Below the pieces are notes generated by a model. It worked only from the letters and a program-made list of their open reading frames with translations, did no database searches and was not told the DNA's origin. Of a stretch of DNA of 64,000 nucleotides, positions 27,443 through 35,762 are shown in pieces; positions within the stretch are counted from its first letter, which is position 1; each line of letters opens with the position of its first letter. Position numbers and translations under genes: made by a program. The stretch comes from an uncultured Flavobacteriaceae bacterium. GTDB taxonomy: Bacteria > Bacteroidota > Bacteroidia > Flavobacteriales > Flavobacteriaceae. Where the stretch lies: contig CANMRV010000003.1 in the NCBI GenBank assembly GCA_947500435.1, positions 1 to 64,000 on the forward strand, written 5' to 3'.

Positions 27443-28849
27443 ATGAAAAGCGGGTATAGTTTGGGGACTTTTAAGATATTCTTGGTCGCGATAAGTTTTA
27501 TTATTAGCTTGGTAAACGTTTTGAACGGGCAATCTCTTGCCCAAGATGACCATTCTCATTATTTGGAATATGATTCTATAGTAGCTCATAAACTGATTTT
27601 TCCATCAAAAGTTCCTGACCGTGTTATAGCCAATCTTACGATTGATCCAACCCATAGTTTTGCGGTTAATTGGCGAACAAACCAGCAAATAGATTCTGGT
27701 CTTGTAGAAATTGCTTTGGCTACTGATGGGCCAGAATTTTTATTGGGAGAGGTACACAAAGTGAAAGCAGTTTCGCAACAGTTCGAAAATCAAAATAGCA
27801 GAGAACCTTTAGTCAAAGCCACTTTTCACTCGGCGGTGATTTCGGATCTTCAGCCGAATACAACCTATGTGTATAGGGTTGGTAATGGATCTGGAGAAGA
27901 CACGTATTGGAGCGAATGGTTTCAGATTACCACCGCACATGATGATATGGATGCTCCTTTTAGTTTTATATATTTTGGCGATGCGCAAAATAATGTAAAA
28001 TCATTGTGGTCAAGGGTTATACGAAACTCATATCGACAATTTTCAGATGTTGATTTTATGTTGCACGCTGGAGATTTAATCAACGACCGCGATGCCAATA
28101 TGGAATGGGGCGAATGGTTTCATGCCGGAAGCTTTATTCACGCTACAATTCCCAGTATAATGACCCCGGGCAATCATGAATATAGAGATGGGGTATTGTC
28201 TTCTTTATGGAGACCACAATTTACCTTACCCGAAAACGGACCGCTGGATGTTTTAAAGGAAACCTGTTATGCCATCGATTATCAAAACATGAAACTTATT
28301 TCTATCGATGCGGAAGGTTTTGATGAAAGTGTGGAAGGACGTGTCGCTCAAGTCAAATGGCTTGATTCTGTTTTAATTAACAATACTAAAAAGTGGACAG
28401 CCCTAACCTTGCATTTTCCGATTTTCTCTACTGCCGTAGGAAGGGATAATAAAGTGTTGCGGGAAGCTCTTCAACCATTGCTGGATAAATACAAAGTCGA
28501 CTTGGTGTTGCAAGGACACGATCATACCTATGCTAGGGGATTTGTAGAAAATGAAGGAAAAGGGCTGACGGTCGTCAACGATGCGGGAACCATTTACGCA
28601 GTTTCTGTAAGCGGACCGAAAATGTACGAGTCAAAAGACCAAGAATGGATGGTGCGAAGGGGAGAATACACACAGCTTTTTCAAATTATAACGGTTTCTA
28701 AAGACACCATAAAATATGGTGCATATACACCAACCGGAACTCTTTACGATGCTTTTGAATTGATAAAGAAAGATGGAAAAAAACAACTGATTAATAAGAC
28801 ACCCGACACCCCAATTCGATTAAGAAAGGACTTCATTAAAGAAGAATAG
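27443..28849 (+). CDS. purple-acid-phosphatase-like metallophosphoesterase
   Basis: From the chosen start a signal peptide is seen (KIFLVAISFIISLVNVLNGQ). A fibronectin-like N-terminal domain follows (PDRVIANLTIDPTHSFAVNW, and TTYVYRVGNG), as in plant-type purple acid phosphatases. The catalytic domain shows the five metal-ligand blocks in order: FGDAQNN, HAGDLIND, GNHEYRDG, LHFPIFS and GHDHTYAR. Such enzymes hydrolyse phosphomonoesters at a dinuclear metal centre, here in the periplasm or outside. An ATG 42 bases upstream is also possible but adds a polar leader. The gene is followed at once by the left repeat of module A. Confidence 0.9.
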   Translation: MKSGYSLGTFKIFLVAISFIISLVNVLNGQSLAQDDHSHYLEYDSIVAHKLIFPSKVPDRVIANLTIDPTHSFAVNWRTNQQIDSGLVEIALATDGPEFLLGEVHKVKAVSQQFENQNSREPLVKATFHSAVISDLQPNTTYVYRVGNGSGEDTYWSEWFQITTAHDDMDAPFSFIYFGDAQNNVKSLWSRVIRNSYRQFSDVDFMLHAGDLINDRDANMEWGEWFHAGSFIHATIPSIMTPGNHEYRDGVLSSLWRPQFTLPENGPLDVLKETCYAIDYQNMKLISIDAEGFDESVEGRVAQVKWLDSVLINNTKKWTALTLHFPIFSTAVGRDNKVLREALQPLLDKYKVDLVLQGHDHTYARGFVENEGKGLTVVNDAGTIYAVSVSGPKMYESKDQEWMVRRGEYTQLFQIITVSKDTIKYGAYTPTGTLYDAFELIKKDGKKQLINKTPDTPIRLRKDFIKEE

Positions 28850-28879
28850 TTTTTTAAATAAGACGGGTGGTTCAATATG

Positions 28880-28984
28880 TTATTTCAACTTCCGCTTCGA
28901 CATAAAATAAGTACCAATTCCAGTAACAACAAAAAGCAGGCCTATCGCACTTTCCATAGGCCGTTCAAAAAGCACATAGCCCCT
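28880..28984 (-). pseudogene. C-terminal remnant of an APC permease; left repeat of module A
   Basis: The minus strand encodes the last 32 residues of a permease (YVLFERPMESAIGLLFVVTG, then IGTYFMSKRKLK and a TAA). 29 of these match the end of the intact permease at 36717-38000. At the DNA level 28886-28983 and 36723-36820 are about 89% identical, with the first 36 bases the same. Everything upstream of these codons is missing, and the LytTR gene's stop lies 5 bases away. Confidence 0.85.
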
Positions 28985-28988
28985 TTAC

Positions 28989-30098
28989 TTAAAGATTCAG
29001 CCATTGCTTGAATTCTGCAGCTCGGTTTTTACTTATTATAATGTCAAGTTCTGAATTGGGATTGATCAATATTTTAAGCTGGTTGTTACCGTATTTAACT
29101 ATTTTTTCAATTGCAGATATTGCTATAATAAACTGTCTATTTGCCCTGAAAAAATGATTTCTATCAAGATTAGAAATAAGCTCGTCAAGACTTGCATTTG
29201 AAACGGATCGTTTAGAATCTATGCAAACTACGTAGGTAATGGTACTTTCAGTATATATATAAGCGATTTCCTCGGTAGAAACGGGTCTAAGTTCATTTCT
29301 GTGAAACGTAAGTATACGTCTTTTAGAAGAGTTGTCATCTTCACTGGTTTCATCTGATTGGCCTATAGCTTTTTGTTGGTATGCGTCTAAGGCGCTATTT
29401 AGTTTTGCCAGGTTATCGACCTCATTGGAAAGTTTTACATTTTTCTCTTCTAATTTATTTTCATAGGTACTTCCAATGAGTCGCACGATAACCACTGAGG
29501 TTACAATCATCACCAGCCCCATAATAATTAAAATATTGTAAAACTTGCTTCTCAAATCACTTATCTGTGTCATCACCAATTGGGTATTGACATGCGCTGC
29601 AATTATCCAATCAGAATTCTGAACGGGGTGCAGATAAACTACTTCTGATTCTTGCGAAGTATTTTCAAAATCTCGTATGCCTCCACCCTCTTCTTTGTTT
29701 TCCAGCAAACCGTAAAAGTCCTTTGAAGTTAAATCATCGCCTATTGATGATACGAAAGACTCTTTAGGACTGATACTTTGACCGACAACTTTAATATCCG
29801 GATGACATACAATTTTACCAGACCAGTCAAACATACTTACAAAACCAGTGGTTCTGCTTGTATTCTCAATACTGTTTTGCAGCGAAATAATAGCCGTGTC
29901 TTTTGCAACACCGCTTTTTAAATGGTCACCAAGTAAAGAAGCTACTTCTCGGGCTTCTCTTTTACCGAATTCCAATTGAGTCTCTAGCACCTTGTCAACG
30001 CTAAACTTAACAAAGTATCGTACAGCAACGCTCGATATGATTAAAAAGATAAGCGTAATGCCTAAAAAAGTCAACAGATATAAGTGGTCTTTTCGCAT
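28989..30098 (-). CDS. membrane-bound Cache-LytTR transcription regulator
   Basis: One polypeptide carries both sensor and DNA-binding parts: TM1 (about residues 7-28), an extracytoplasmic Cache-like domain (about 30-183, with TTGFVSMFDWSGKIVCHP, and WIIAAHVNTQ near its end), TM2 (about 187-207), a coiled coil (about 213-246) and a C-terminal LytTR domain (about 262-369, with IAYIYTESTITYVVC and HFFRANRQFII). It has no receiver or kinase, so it is a one-component system in which the signal passes through the membrane to the DNA. It is divergent from the cytochrome gene. Two promoters of the module carry paired direct repeats at the spacing expected for LytTR domains. Confidence 0.9.
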   Translation of the reverse strand: MRKDHLYLLTFLGITLIFLIISSVAVRYFVKFSVDKVLETQLEFGKREAREVASLLGDHLKSGVAKDTAIISLQNSIENTSRTTGFVSMFDWSGKIVCHPDIKVVGQSISPKESFVSSIGDDLTSKDFYGLLENKEEGGGIRDFENTSQESEVVYLHPVQNSDWIIAAHVNTQLVMTQISDLRSKFYNILIIMGLVMIVTSVVIVRLIGSTYENKLEEKNVKLSNEVDNLAKLNSALDAYQQKAIGQSDETSEDDNSSKRRILTFHRNELRPVSTEEIAYIYTESTITYVVCIDSKRSVSNASLDELISNLDRNHFFRANRQFIIAISAIEKIVKYGNNQLKILINPNSELDIIISKNRAAEFKQWLNL

Positions 30099-30200
30099 AA
30101 TTGATTTCGCAGTGCTAAAGTAACAGTCCTTAAATAGATAAATCGGTTTAAGGACTTCTTAGAAGGGTAAATATAAAAAACCATAAAAATTTCAACGACA

Positions 30201-30232
30201 AAAATTCCCTATTAAACCTAAAAATTCCCTTT
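30201..30232 (+). promoter_or_regulatory. LytTR-type direct repeats, site 1
   Basis: AAAATTCCCT occurs twice, at 30201-30210 and 30221-30230, exactly 20 bases start to start. The ATTCCCT core of the second repeat begins 46 bases before a promoter-like TTCATTTG (30270-30277) and 88 bases before the ATG of the cytochrome lipoprotein. LytTR domains are known to bind direct repeats about 20-22 bases apart. The same arrangement recurs at 33017-33047. Confidence 0.75.
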
Positions 30233-30269
30233 CGCAAAGGTTAATAGGCCTTGTAAGCCATTAGATTAC

Positions 30270-30277
30270 TTCATTTG
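30270..30277 (+). promoter_or_regulatory. candidate -7 promoter element (TAnnTTTG type)
   Basis: TTCATTTG resembles the Bacteroidota -7 consensus and lies 35 bases upstream of the cytochrome gene's start. A similar TTTCTTTG lies at 33085-33092, at the same distance from the second pair of direct repeats. Confidence 0.45.
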
Positions 30278-30311
30278 AATTCTAATTAAAACTAATCTGA
30301 AAATTTAAAAA

Positions 30312-30698
30312 ATGAAAAGAAGAAAACTAGTTATGATTCTTTTGCTTGCTTTTGGTATTTGGAGTTGTACAAATGATAGCGAAGCAGATTTAATAGGAAT
30401 AGATGAAGAACAGATAGATGATGGAGGTGATGAAGAAAGCTCTGATATCACGTATGAAAATGGAATCAAGTCCATTATTGACAGTAGTTGTATTGGCTGT
30501 CATGACGATCCGCCGAGAAACGGAGCTCCATTTTCACTAATTACCTACCAACAAGTGAGTGCTAGGGCCAATAGCATTCTAAATGCAATGTCACGCCAGA
30601 GCGGTTCTGCCGCCGCCATGCCTCCTTCAGGAAGATTGCCCCAAACCACCATTGATAAAATTCAGGAATGGATTGATAATGAACTCCGTGAAAATTAA
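30312..30698 (+). CDS. c-type cytochrome lipoprotein (monohaem)
   Basis: The 128-residue protein has a lipoprotein signal ending GIWSC (Cys19), an acidic linker (DEEQIDDGGDEESSD) and one haem-binding motif CIGCH at 60-64. AMPPSG near residue 103 offers a distal Met ligand. The end IQEWIDNELREN fits the last helix of small c-type cytochromes of this kind. It should carry electrons on the periplasmic face of a membrane. It is the first gene of a collinear group (cytochrome, YceI, OB-fold, DUF5777, HMA) with short gaps or overlaps, and its promoter has the proposed LytTR site. Confidence 0.85.
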   Translation: MKRRKLVMILLLAFGIWSCTNDSEADLIGIDEEQIDDGGDEESSDITYENGIKSIIDSSCIGCHDDPPRNGAPFSLITYQQVSARANSILNAMSRQSGSAAAMPPSGRLPQTTIDKIQEWIDNELREN

Positions 30699-30727
30699 AA
30701 CATAATACTAACTATTTAAACCTAAAG

Positions 30728-31288
30728 ATGAAAAGTAACAAAATTCTATTCACCGCAACACTAATGCTAATAAGTGTATATGCTTTCAATTTAAATGCTC
30801 AAAATAAATATGTGGACAAGGCGGGATACTTAAAATTCGAAGCTTCTGAAAAACTTTTTGAACCTGTTGAAGCTATTAACAAATCCGTTACTGCGGTACT
30901 AAATGCGGATACTGGTCAATTTGCTTCCTTGGCACTAGTCGTCGGATTTCGATTTAAAAACTCGCTAATGGAAGAACACTTTAATGAGAACTATATAGAA
31001 TCGGAAACATACCCTAAAGCGATATTCAATGGCACACTGATTGATTTTGACCTTTCAAACTTGACTAATAACCCCACAGAAGTTATGGTTGATGGGAAAT
31101 TAGAATTGCATGGAAAAGAAAAGGAGGTCAAAACATTGGTCAGTTTACAAAAATTGAATGGCGCCATTGTCATGAAGGGGGGCTTCACGGTCACCCCTTC
31201 AGACTTTGACATTGAAATTCCATCCATAGTAAAAAACAAAATTGCGAAAGAGGTAATTGTATCGTTGAACTTTAACCTTAAGCCATGA
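30728..31288 (+). CDS. YceI-family periplasmic protein, copy 1
   Basis: A signal peptide (ending FNLNAQ) precedes a lipocalin-like YceI domain of about 160 residues, with KFEASEKLFEPVEAINKS, the helix-turn EEHFNENYIESETYPKAIF and the final strands DFDIEIPSIVKNKI. YceI proteins bind isoprenoid chains or quinones in a barrel. The neighbouring cytochrome fits a quinone-linked role. A paralogue lies at 35214-35762 in the same module (the EHFNE-x-YIES-x-x-YPKA motif is shared). The stop overlaps the following ATG by 4 bases. Confidence 0.88.
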   Translation: MKSNKILFTATLMLISVYAFNLNAQNKYVDKAGYLKFEASEKLFEPVEAINKSVTAVLNADTGQFASLALVVGFRFKNSLMEEHFNENYIESETYPKAIFNGTLIDFDLSNLTNNPTEVMVDGKLELHGKEKEVKTLVSLQKLNGAIVMKGGFTVTPSDFDIEIPSIVKNKIAKEVIVSLNFNLKP

Positions 31289-31692
31289 TTAAAAAGAATA
31301 TGAAGTTTATCGTAATTGGTATAGCGGCTTTAGTACTCTTATCAGGTTTGGTGATTTATGAAAAGGTATTCAATGCCAAACACCGAGAAATATTTGAGGA
31401 ACCCACAGAATTCACAATTTCTGCAGATGATTTACAATTTTACTTCGCTGATAACCAAGAAATTGCCACGAAAAAATACATGGATAAGGTGATAGAAACC
31501 TTTGGCTCAGTAACTGAAGTAGGCGACAACACGCTGGTCTTGGAAGACAAGATTCAAGTATATTTTTTGAGCGATTTAAAACAAGAAATAACCGTAGGTG
31601 ACAAGCTGAGTATAAAAGGTAGATGTGTAGGTTTTGATGAACTTCTAATTACCGTAAAAATGGATCAAGCAACAACTATAAAAACTAATTAA
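31285..31692 (+). CDS. membrane-anchored OB-fold protein (tRNA_anti-like), copy 1
   Basis: A single N-terminal membrane anchor (about residues 7-24, FIVIGIAALVLLSGLVIY) is followed by a soluble domain of about 105 residues. Its strand pattern (VIETFGSVTEVGDNTLVLED, IQVYFLSDLKQEITVGDKLS, IKGRCVGF) is that of the tRNA_anti-like/OB-fold group of secreted proteins. These small OB folds in Bacteroidota have no known ligand. It overlaps the YceI gene (ATGA-like, 4 bases) and is immediately followed by the DUF5777 gene, so the three form a tight unit, which is repeated later in the module with another order. Confidence 0.75.
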   Translation: MIKKNMKFIVIGIAALVLLSGLVIYEKVFNAKHREIFEEPTEFTISADDLQFYFADNQEIATKKYMDKVIETFGSVTEVGDNTLVLEDKIQVYFLSDLKQEITVGDKLSIKGRCVGFDELLITVKMDQATTIKTN

Positions 31693-32547
31693 ATGAAAAA
31701 TAGATTATCGATACTTGTACTATTTCTTACAGTAAGTACTTTTCATGCCCAAGAAGATTTGCTTTCAGAATTTGATTCTGTTCCTTCTGATACTTTTAAG
31801 AGTGCAGCATTTAAAGGTTTGAAAATCGTGAATTTTGAATCGACCAAAATGGTCTCCAAGGGAGAGCTCTATTTTGTGACTTCACATCGATTTGGTTCAG
31901 TGAATAACGGTATTAAAGATTTTTTTGGTTTGGATCAGGCGGTAACCCGATTAAATTTCCTTTATGGTATTTCTGATGGAATTAACCTTGGTGTTTCAAG
32001 AAGCTCATTTCTGAAAATTTACGAATCATCGTTAAAATTAAGATTGGTAAGGGAAAAGAAAAATGGCTTCCCTTTTACTATTGTGAGTTCAAACAATTTA
32101 CTTGTTAATACTGCCTTGGATAGTCAGTTTTTACCTGGTCTAAAGTTTGAAAATAGGTTGGGCTATACATCGCAGTTATTGATTTCAAAAAAATTCAATA
32201 AAAACTTTTCGCTCCAATTAATGCCTACTTTTTTTCATGACAACTTAGTAGCTATTGATGAACAAGAAAATTCTCAATATGTACTAGGTATTGGAGGAAG
32301 GCATAAGTTGACAAAACGCTTATCGTTCAACTTTGACTATGGTCTGCATATGAACAGGGCATCAAACTCACCTTTTAAGAACCCACTTTCCGTTGGTATT
32401 GATATTGAAACTGGCGGACATGTTTTTCAACTCCACTTCACGAATGCGCAGCCCATGAATACAAATGGATATTTAGGGCAAGCCGCAGGTGATTGGGGAA
32501 GCGGTGATTTTTTCTTTGGCTTTAATCTTTCCAGGGTATTCAATTAA
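31693..32547 (+). CDS. DUF5777-family outer-membrane beta-barrel, copy 1
   Basis: A signal peptide (STFHAQ) leads into about 260 residues of alternating strands with the DUF5777 pattern: FKGLKIVNFESTKMVSKGEL, then YFVTSHRFGSVNNG, DQAVTRLNFLYGISDGINLG and NGFPFTIVSSNN. The final strand is WGSGDFFFGFNLSRVFN, ending in an aromatic residue region as outer-membrane barrels do. DUF5777 proteins often accompany cytochrome and YceI genes in marine Bacteroidota, and their substrate is unknown. A paralogue is at 35752-36654, where VANRFW and YGISDKLTFGV align. Confidence 0.85.
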   Translation: MKNRLSILVLFLTVSTFHAQEDLLSEFDSVPSDTFKSAAFKGLKIVNFESTKMVSKGELYFVTSHRFGSVNNGIKDFFGLDQAVTRLNFLYGISDGINLGVSRSSFLKIYESSLKLRLVREKKNGFPFTIVSSNNLLVNTALDSQFLPGLKFENRLGYTSQLLISKKFNKNFSLQLMPTFFHDNLVAIDEQENSQYVLGIGGRHKLTKRLSFNFDYGLHMNRASNSPFKNPLSVGIDIETGGHVFQLHFTNAQPMNTNGYLGQAAGDWGSGDFFFGFNLSRVFN

Positions 32548-32557
32548 AATAGTAATA

Positions 32558-32818
32558 ATGAAACATCAAATTGCAAGAATTCCAGTTCAGAATAGCTTTT
32601 GTGAAAGTTGCAAAAGTGTAATTCAAAGAAAATTGACAAAAATAAGAGATATCTCAAATGTTAGACTTTATCCCGAAGAATCGTTGGTTGTTTTTAATTT
32701 TTTAAGAGCTAACGAGCTGTCTGATGTACTTAATGTCTTAACAGAAATGGGATATCCAGAAAAGGGAGAACCCATTGACCCTGAGGTTATTCTAAAATCA
32801 AAATTGTGTTTATGTTAG
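32558..32818 (+). CDS. HMA-like metal-binding protein, 86 aa
   Basis: This small protein has the fold pattern of heavy-metal-associated domains: IARIPVQNSFCESCKSVIQR with Cys15 and Cys18, a helix, then VRLYPEESLVVFNF and a second helix. It lacks a signal peptide, so it should be cytosolic, possibly passing copper or a similar metal. It ends in KLCLC, which adds two more Cys. The start at 32558 is chosen because the longer frame (from 32489) would overlap the DUF5777 gene heavily and add an unrelated leader. A copper-binding cupredoxin lipoprotein is encoded just downstream. Confidence 0.7.
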   Translation: MKHQIARIPVQNSFCESCKSVIQRKLTKIRDISNVRLYPEESLVVFNFLRANELSDVLNVLTEMGYPEKGEPIDPEVILKSKLCLC

Positions 32819-32831
32819 TTAGGTTGGTTTC

Positions 32832-32863
32832 AAAGAGGCCTTCCATTTGAAGGTCTCTTTTTT
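32832..32863 (+). terminator. rho-independent terminator after the HMA-like gene
   Basis: A 12-bp stem (AAAGAGGCCTTC with GAAGGTCTCTTT, one G-U pair) around CATTT is followed by a T run. It closes the first operon of module A. Confidence 0.8.
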
Positions 32864-33016
32864 AAAACTTATAATTCTAATTAGCAGAAAATGTATGAGA
32901 GCAATGGCTCTATTTAAAACTAAAGATTTCTAGAACTAAAAATAGGATGTCTTTTTAACGAATAGCACCCCGTCAATTAGATCCTCTGTTCAGAATATGT
33001 AGTTGCTATTAACGAC

Positions 33017-33047
33017 ATATTCCCTTTTAAAGTCAAATATTCCCTTT
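33017..33047 (+). promoter_or_regulatory. LytTR-type direct repeats, site 2
   Basis: ATATTCCCTTT occurs at 33017 and again at 33037, 20 bases apart. Both this site and the one at 30201 are preceded by AACGACA. The second repeat's ATTCCCT begins 46 bases before TTTCTTTG (33085-33092) and 89 bases before the ATG of the cupredoxin lipoprotein, matching site 1 to within a base. The rest of the spacer 32864-33127 shows nothing else. Confidence 0.75.
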
Positions 33048-33127
33048 CAGATAGGTTTTGTCTTTAAACATGTGGCTTCTAAGGTTTCTTTGCCCTAATA
33101 AATTAATAAATCTAAAATAGTAGTAAA

Positions 33128-34684
33128 ATGAAAAAAGTCTTTTTATTAGCAATGATCACTTTATTTGTAGTCAGTTGTAGTTCAGATGACGGTTATGGAA
33201 ATGACCCGGTACCAGTACCAGAACAAGAGCCAGAAGGAGATGGTACGCCCGATGATGATCCCGTAGTAGTTGAAAATTCGGTTCGATTGGCCGTTGATAA
33301 CACCTTCGGAACGGTGCTTACCAATGAAGAGGGGTTTACCTTGTATTTTTTTGTACCTGATAGTAAGGGAGACTCTAATTGTGTAGACGGTTGTCTTACC
33401 ACTTGGCCCGCGTTTAACCCAAGCGAACTTACCTTAGACGAAGGTTTAAGTGCAACTGATTTTAGTGCAATTACCAGAACTGACGGTGCTGAACAAGTTA
33501 CCTTTAAAGGATGGCCTTTGTATCTCTTTTCAAATGATACAGCAGCAGGAGAAATTAATGGAGACGGTGCTGGAGGCGTTTGGCTTGTCGCCAAACCAGA
33601 CTATTCTATAATGCTTACAAGAGCTCAGCTTGTGGGAAGAAATTCTGATGGTGATGAAACCAACCTCAACAGTTCTTTTGAAGCAGGAGACGAAGAGACA
33701 TTTTATATTACCGATGCAGACGGCAATACGCTCTATTCCTTTATTAATGATGAGAGCGGAACCAATAATTATACCAATGAAGATTTCTCCAATAATGGCG
33801 TATGGCCAATTTTCAATACTGAATTACAAAATGTTCCTAGCATCTTAAGTGCTGATGATTTTGCTATGATTACAGTTTTTGGTGAGACCCAATTGACCTA
33901 TAAAGGGTGGCCACTTTATACTTTTGGCGGTGATGAGAATAGAGGAGACAATTTTGGCGTAGGATTTCCAGTAGCGGGCGTATGGCCAATTTTAAATCTT
34001 GACACTGAAATTGCTCCACAGCCAGAGGTTGTAGCACCAGTTGTTTCGAAAACATTCGCGGTTTCAAATGTAGGTGCCTCTGCTTACCTATTTGATTTTA
34101 CAAGTTTAGAAAATCCAGAACTTGAATTGACAAGGGGTAATACGTATGAATTTACGGTTGATACTCCCGGGCACCCTTTTATCATAAAATCAGTACAAAG
34201 CACAGGCACGGCAAATACTTTTGATGATGGGGTAACCAACAATGGTGCATCAACCGGAACCATAACCTTTACAGTACCTTCTGATGCTCCTGACGTTTTA
34301 TTTTACAACTGTGAATTTCATGGTTCAATGACAGGTAGAATTCGAATTGTAGATGCATCAGAGACGACTTCTTTTGATGTTGGTAACAATGGAGCCACTT
34401 CTTATACTTTCTCAGGAGAAGGCTTTTCAAATGATGAAAACCCAAATTTCAACTTGCGAAGAGGTAGAACCTATCAATTCGTTGTGAATACTCCTGTGCA
34501 TCCTTTTATCATTAAATCAGTGCAAAGCACAGGCACAGCAAATGCCTTTGATGATGGTGTTACCAATAATGGCGCATCAACCGGAACGATAAGCTTTACC
34601 GTTCCTGCAGATGCCCCTGATACCTTGTTCTATAACTGCGAGTTTCATGGCAGTATGACCGGTACTTTTACAATTAGCGATTAG
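33128..34684 (+). CDS. lipoprotein with COG4315-type repeats and two tandem cupredoxins
   Basis: The 518-residue protein has a lipobox at VVSC (Cys17) and a Pro/Asp/Glu-rich linker (about 24-50). Two units of the secreted COG4315/PF03640-like repeat follow (about 51-160 and 170-292), each with the TLY-F and KGWPLY-F motifs; the first also has two Cys in CVDGCLTTWP. Two cupredoxin-like domains come next (about 305-408 and 413-518). Each has a full set of type-1 copper ligands: His349, Cys395, His398 and Met401, then His458, Cys504, His507 and Met510 (YNCEFHGSM in both). It probably shuttles electrons at the cell surface together with the module's cytochrome. Confidence 0.85.
   Translation: MKKVFLLAMITLFVVSCSSDDGYGNDPVPVPEQEPEGDGTPDDDPVVVENSVRLAVDNTFGTVLTNEEGFTLYFFVPDSKGDSNCVDGCLTTWPAFNPSELTLDEGLSATDFSAITRTDGAEQVTFKGWPLYLFSNDTAAGEINGDGAGGVWLVAKPDYSIMLTRAQLVGRNSDGDETNLNSSFEAGDEETFYITDADGNTLYSFINDESGTNNYTNEDFSNNGVWPIFNTELQNVPSILSADDFAMITVFGETQLTYKGWPLYTFGGDENRGDNFGVGFPVAGVWPILNLDTEIAPQPEVVAPVVSKTFAVSNVGASAYLFDFTSLENPELELTRGNTYEFTVDTPGHPFIIKSVQSTGTANTFDDGVTNNGASTGTITFTVPSDAPDVLFYNCEFHGSMTGRIRIVDASETTSFDVGNNGATSYTFSGEGFSNDENPNFNLRRGRTYQFVVNTPVHPFIIKSVQSTGTANAFDDGVTNNGASTGTISFTVPADAPDTLFYNCEFHGSMTGTFTISD
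34172..34663 (+). repeat. tandem duplication of the cupredoxin core
   Basis: Bases 34172-34336 and 34499-34663 (offset 327) encode 55-residue blocks that differ at only 4 positions, while the DNA differs mostly at third codon positions. The copies are therefore an old duplication kept under strong protein-level selection. Confidence 0.8.
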
Positions 34685-34700
34685 TTCGTAGCATCTTTAT

Positions 34701-34735
34701 AAAATAATCCCCAAGAGAACTTGGGGATTATTTTT
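34701..34735 (+). terminator. rho-independent terminator after the cupredoxin lipoprotein gene
   Basis: A 15-bp perfect stem (AAAATAATCCCCAAG and its complement) with an AGAA loop is followed by T residues. Confidence 0.85.
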
Positions 34736-34801
34736 CAGATATATGGGCTATAAAAAGTCCGACATAAACATTAGTTTTGATTACCTTTTAAAGAAGGGAC
34801 T

Positions 34802-35212
34802 ATGAAAAGGAGTGCCAGATTTTCCTATATAGTGCTTTGTATACTTTTGATACTGTGTTTTTTAGGTTGTAACGACCCTTTAAATGGAGATCTTACAGCA
34901 GTACAACCCAGAAAAACATATAGCGTAGCGCAGCTGATTTCCGAATTCAAATCAAGCAAGCAAACCGAGAATGATCTGGTGATTGCCGTAACCGGAGTCG
35001 TTCATGAAATCAATCATGTGAATGAAAGGCATACGATTTTGCTAAAAGGAAATACAGAGGACGAAACCTACGTAATTTGCGATATGAACACCAACCACCG
35101 AAGTACAACAAAAGCTATTAAAAGCGGAGATTCAATTATAGTAAAAGGTCTTTTAAAAGGAATTTTAAAAGATGTTATTATGTTGAATTGTGTTGTAATT
35201 AAGACCAACTAG
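34802..35212 (+). CDS. OB-fold lipoprotein (tRNA_anti-like), copy 2
   Basis: A lipoprotein signal ends LCFLGC (Cys23). The domain that follows has the same plan as copy 1 at 31285: a helix with YSVAQLISEFKSSKQTENDL, then the OB strands IAVTGVVHEINHVNERHTIL, TYVICDMNT and IKSGDSIIVKGLLKGI. It starts the second set of OB-fold, YceI and DUF5777 genes and lies one base upstream of the YceI copy. The function is unknown; ligand binding at the periplasmic face is likely. Confidence 0.75.
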   Translation: MKRSARFSYIVLCILLILCFLGCNDPLNGDLTAVQPRKTYSVAQLISEFKSSKQTENDLVIAVTGVVHEINHVNERHTILLKGNTEDETYVICDMNTNHRSTTKAIKSGDSIIVKGLLKGILKDVIMLNCVVIKTN

Positions 35213-35213
35213 A

Positions 35214-35762
35214 ATGTTAAGAATAGCAGCTGTTTTTTTAATAGCTTTTTTAAGCACCTCAGCAACGGATACTACCGACAAGGTAATTGCGCGCCAAGGC
35301 AAGGTGTCTTTCTTCTCGCGCACCTCGGTAGAAGCCATTAAAGCGGAGAACAATCAAGTGTTAAGTGTGATTGACCTAAATGAAGGGAAAATCGCTGTTA
35401 GCATGCTCATGAATGCCTTTATCTTTGAAAAAGCGCTTATGAGAGAGCACTTTAATGAAAGTTATATTGAGTCTGACATTTATCCGAAAGCGGTGTTTGA
35501 AGGGCTTATTATTGATTTTGACCGGGCTCTTCAAGACGAACAGACCCGTATGGTAAAAGGAGTTTTCACCATGCATGGCGTATCGAAACCCATAGAGGTA
35601 AAAGTAAAGATTGTAAGTGAATCAGATGGATATGTCGTTACAGGTGATTTTGAAACGCTTGTAAAAGATTATGACATCAATATTCCACCATTGCTTGCTG
35701 GAAATATTGCCAAAAGTATTTCAATAGATTTTAGATTTGAATATCAGCCCTATGAAGACTAA
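35214..35762 (+). CDS. YceI-family periplasmic protein, copy 2
   Basis: A short signal peptide (RIAAVFLIAFLSTSAT) is followed by a YceI domain. It shares with copy 1 the turn REHFNESYIESDIYPKAVF and the ending KDYDINIPPLLAGNIAKSIS, but overall it has diverged a lot. It overlaps the start of the DUF5777 gene by 11 bases, which implies coupled translation. A quinone or isoprenoid ligand is the family expectation. Confidence 0.88.
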   Translation: MLRIAAVFLIAFLSTSATDTTDKVIARQGKVSFFSRTSVEAIKAENNQVLSVIDLNEGKIAVSMLMNAFIFEKALMREHFNESYIESDIYPKAVFEGLIIDFDRALQDEQTRMVKGVFTMHGVSKPIEVKVKIVSESDGYVVTGDFETLVKDYDINIPPLLAGNIAKSISIDFRFEYQPYED

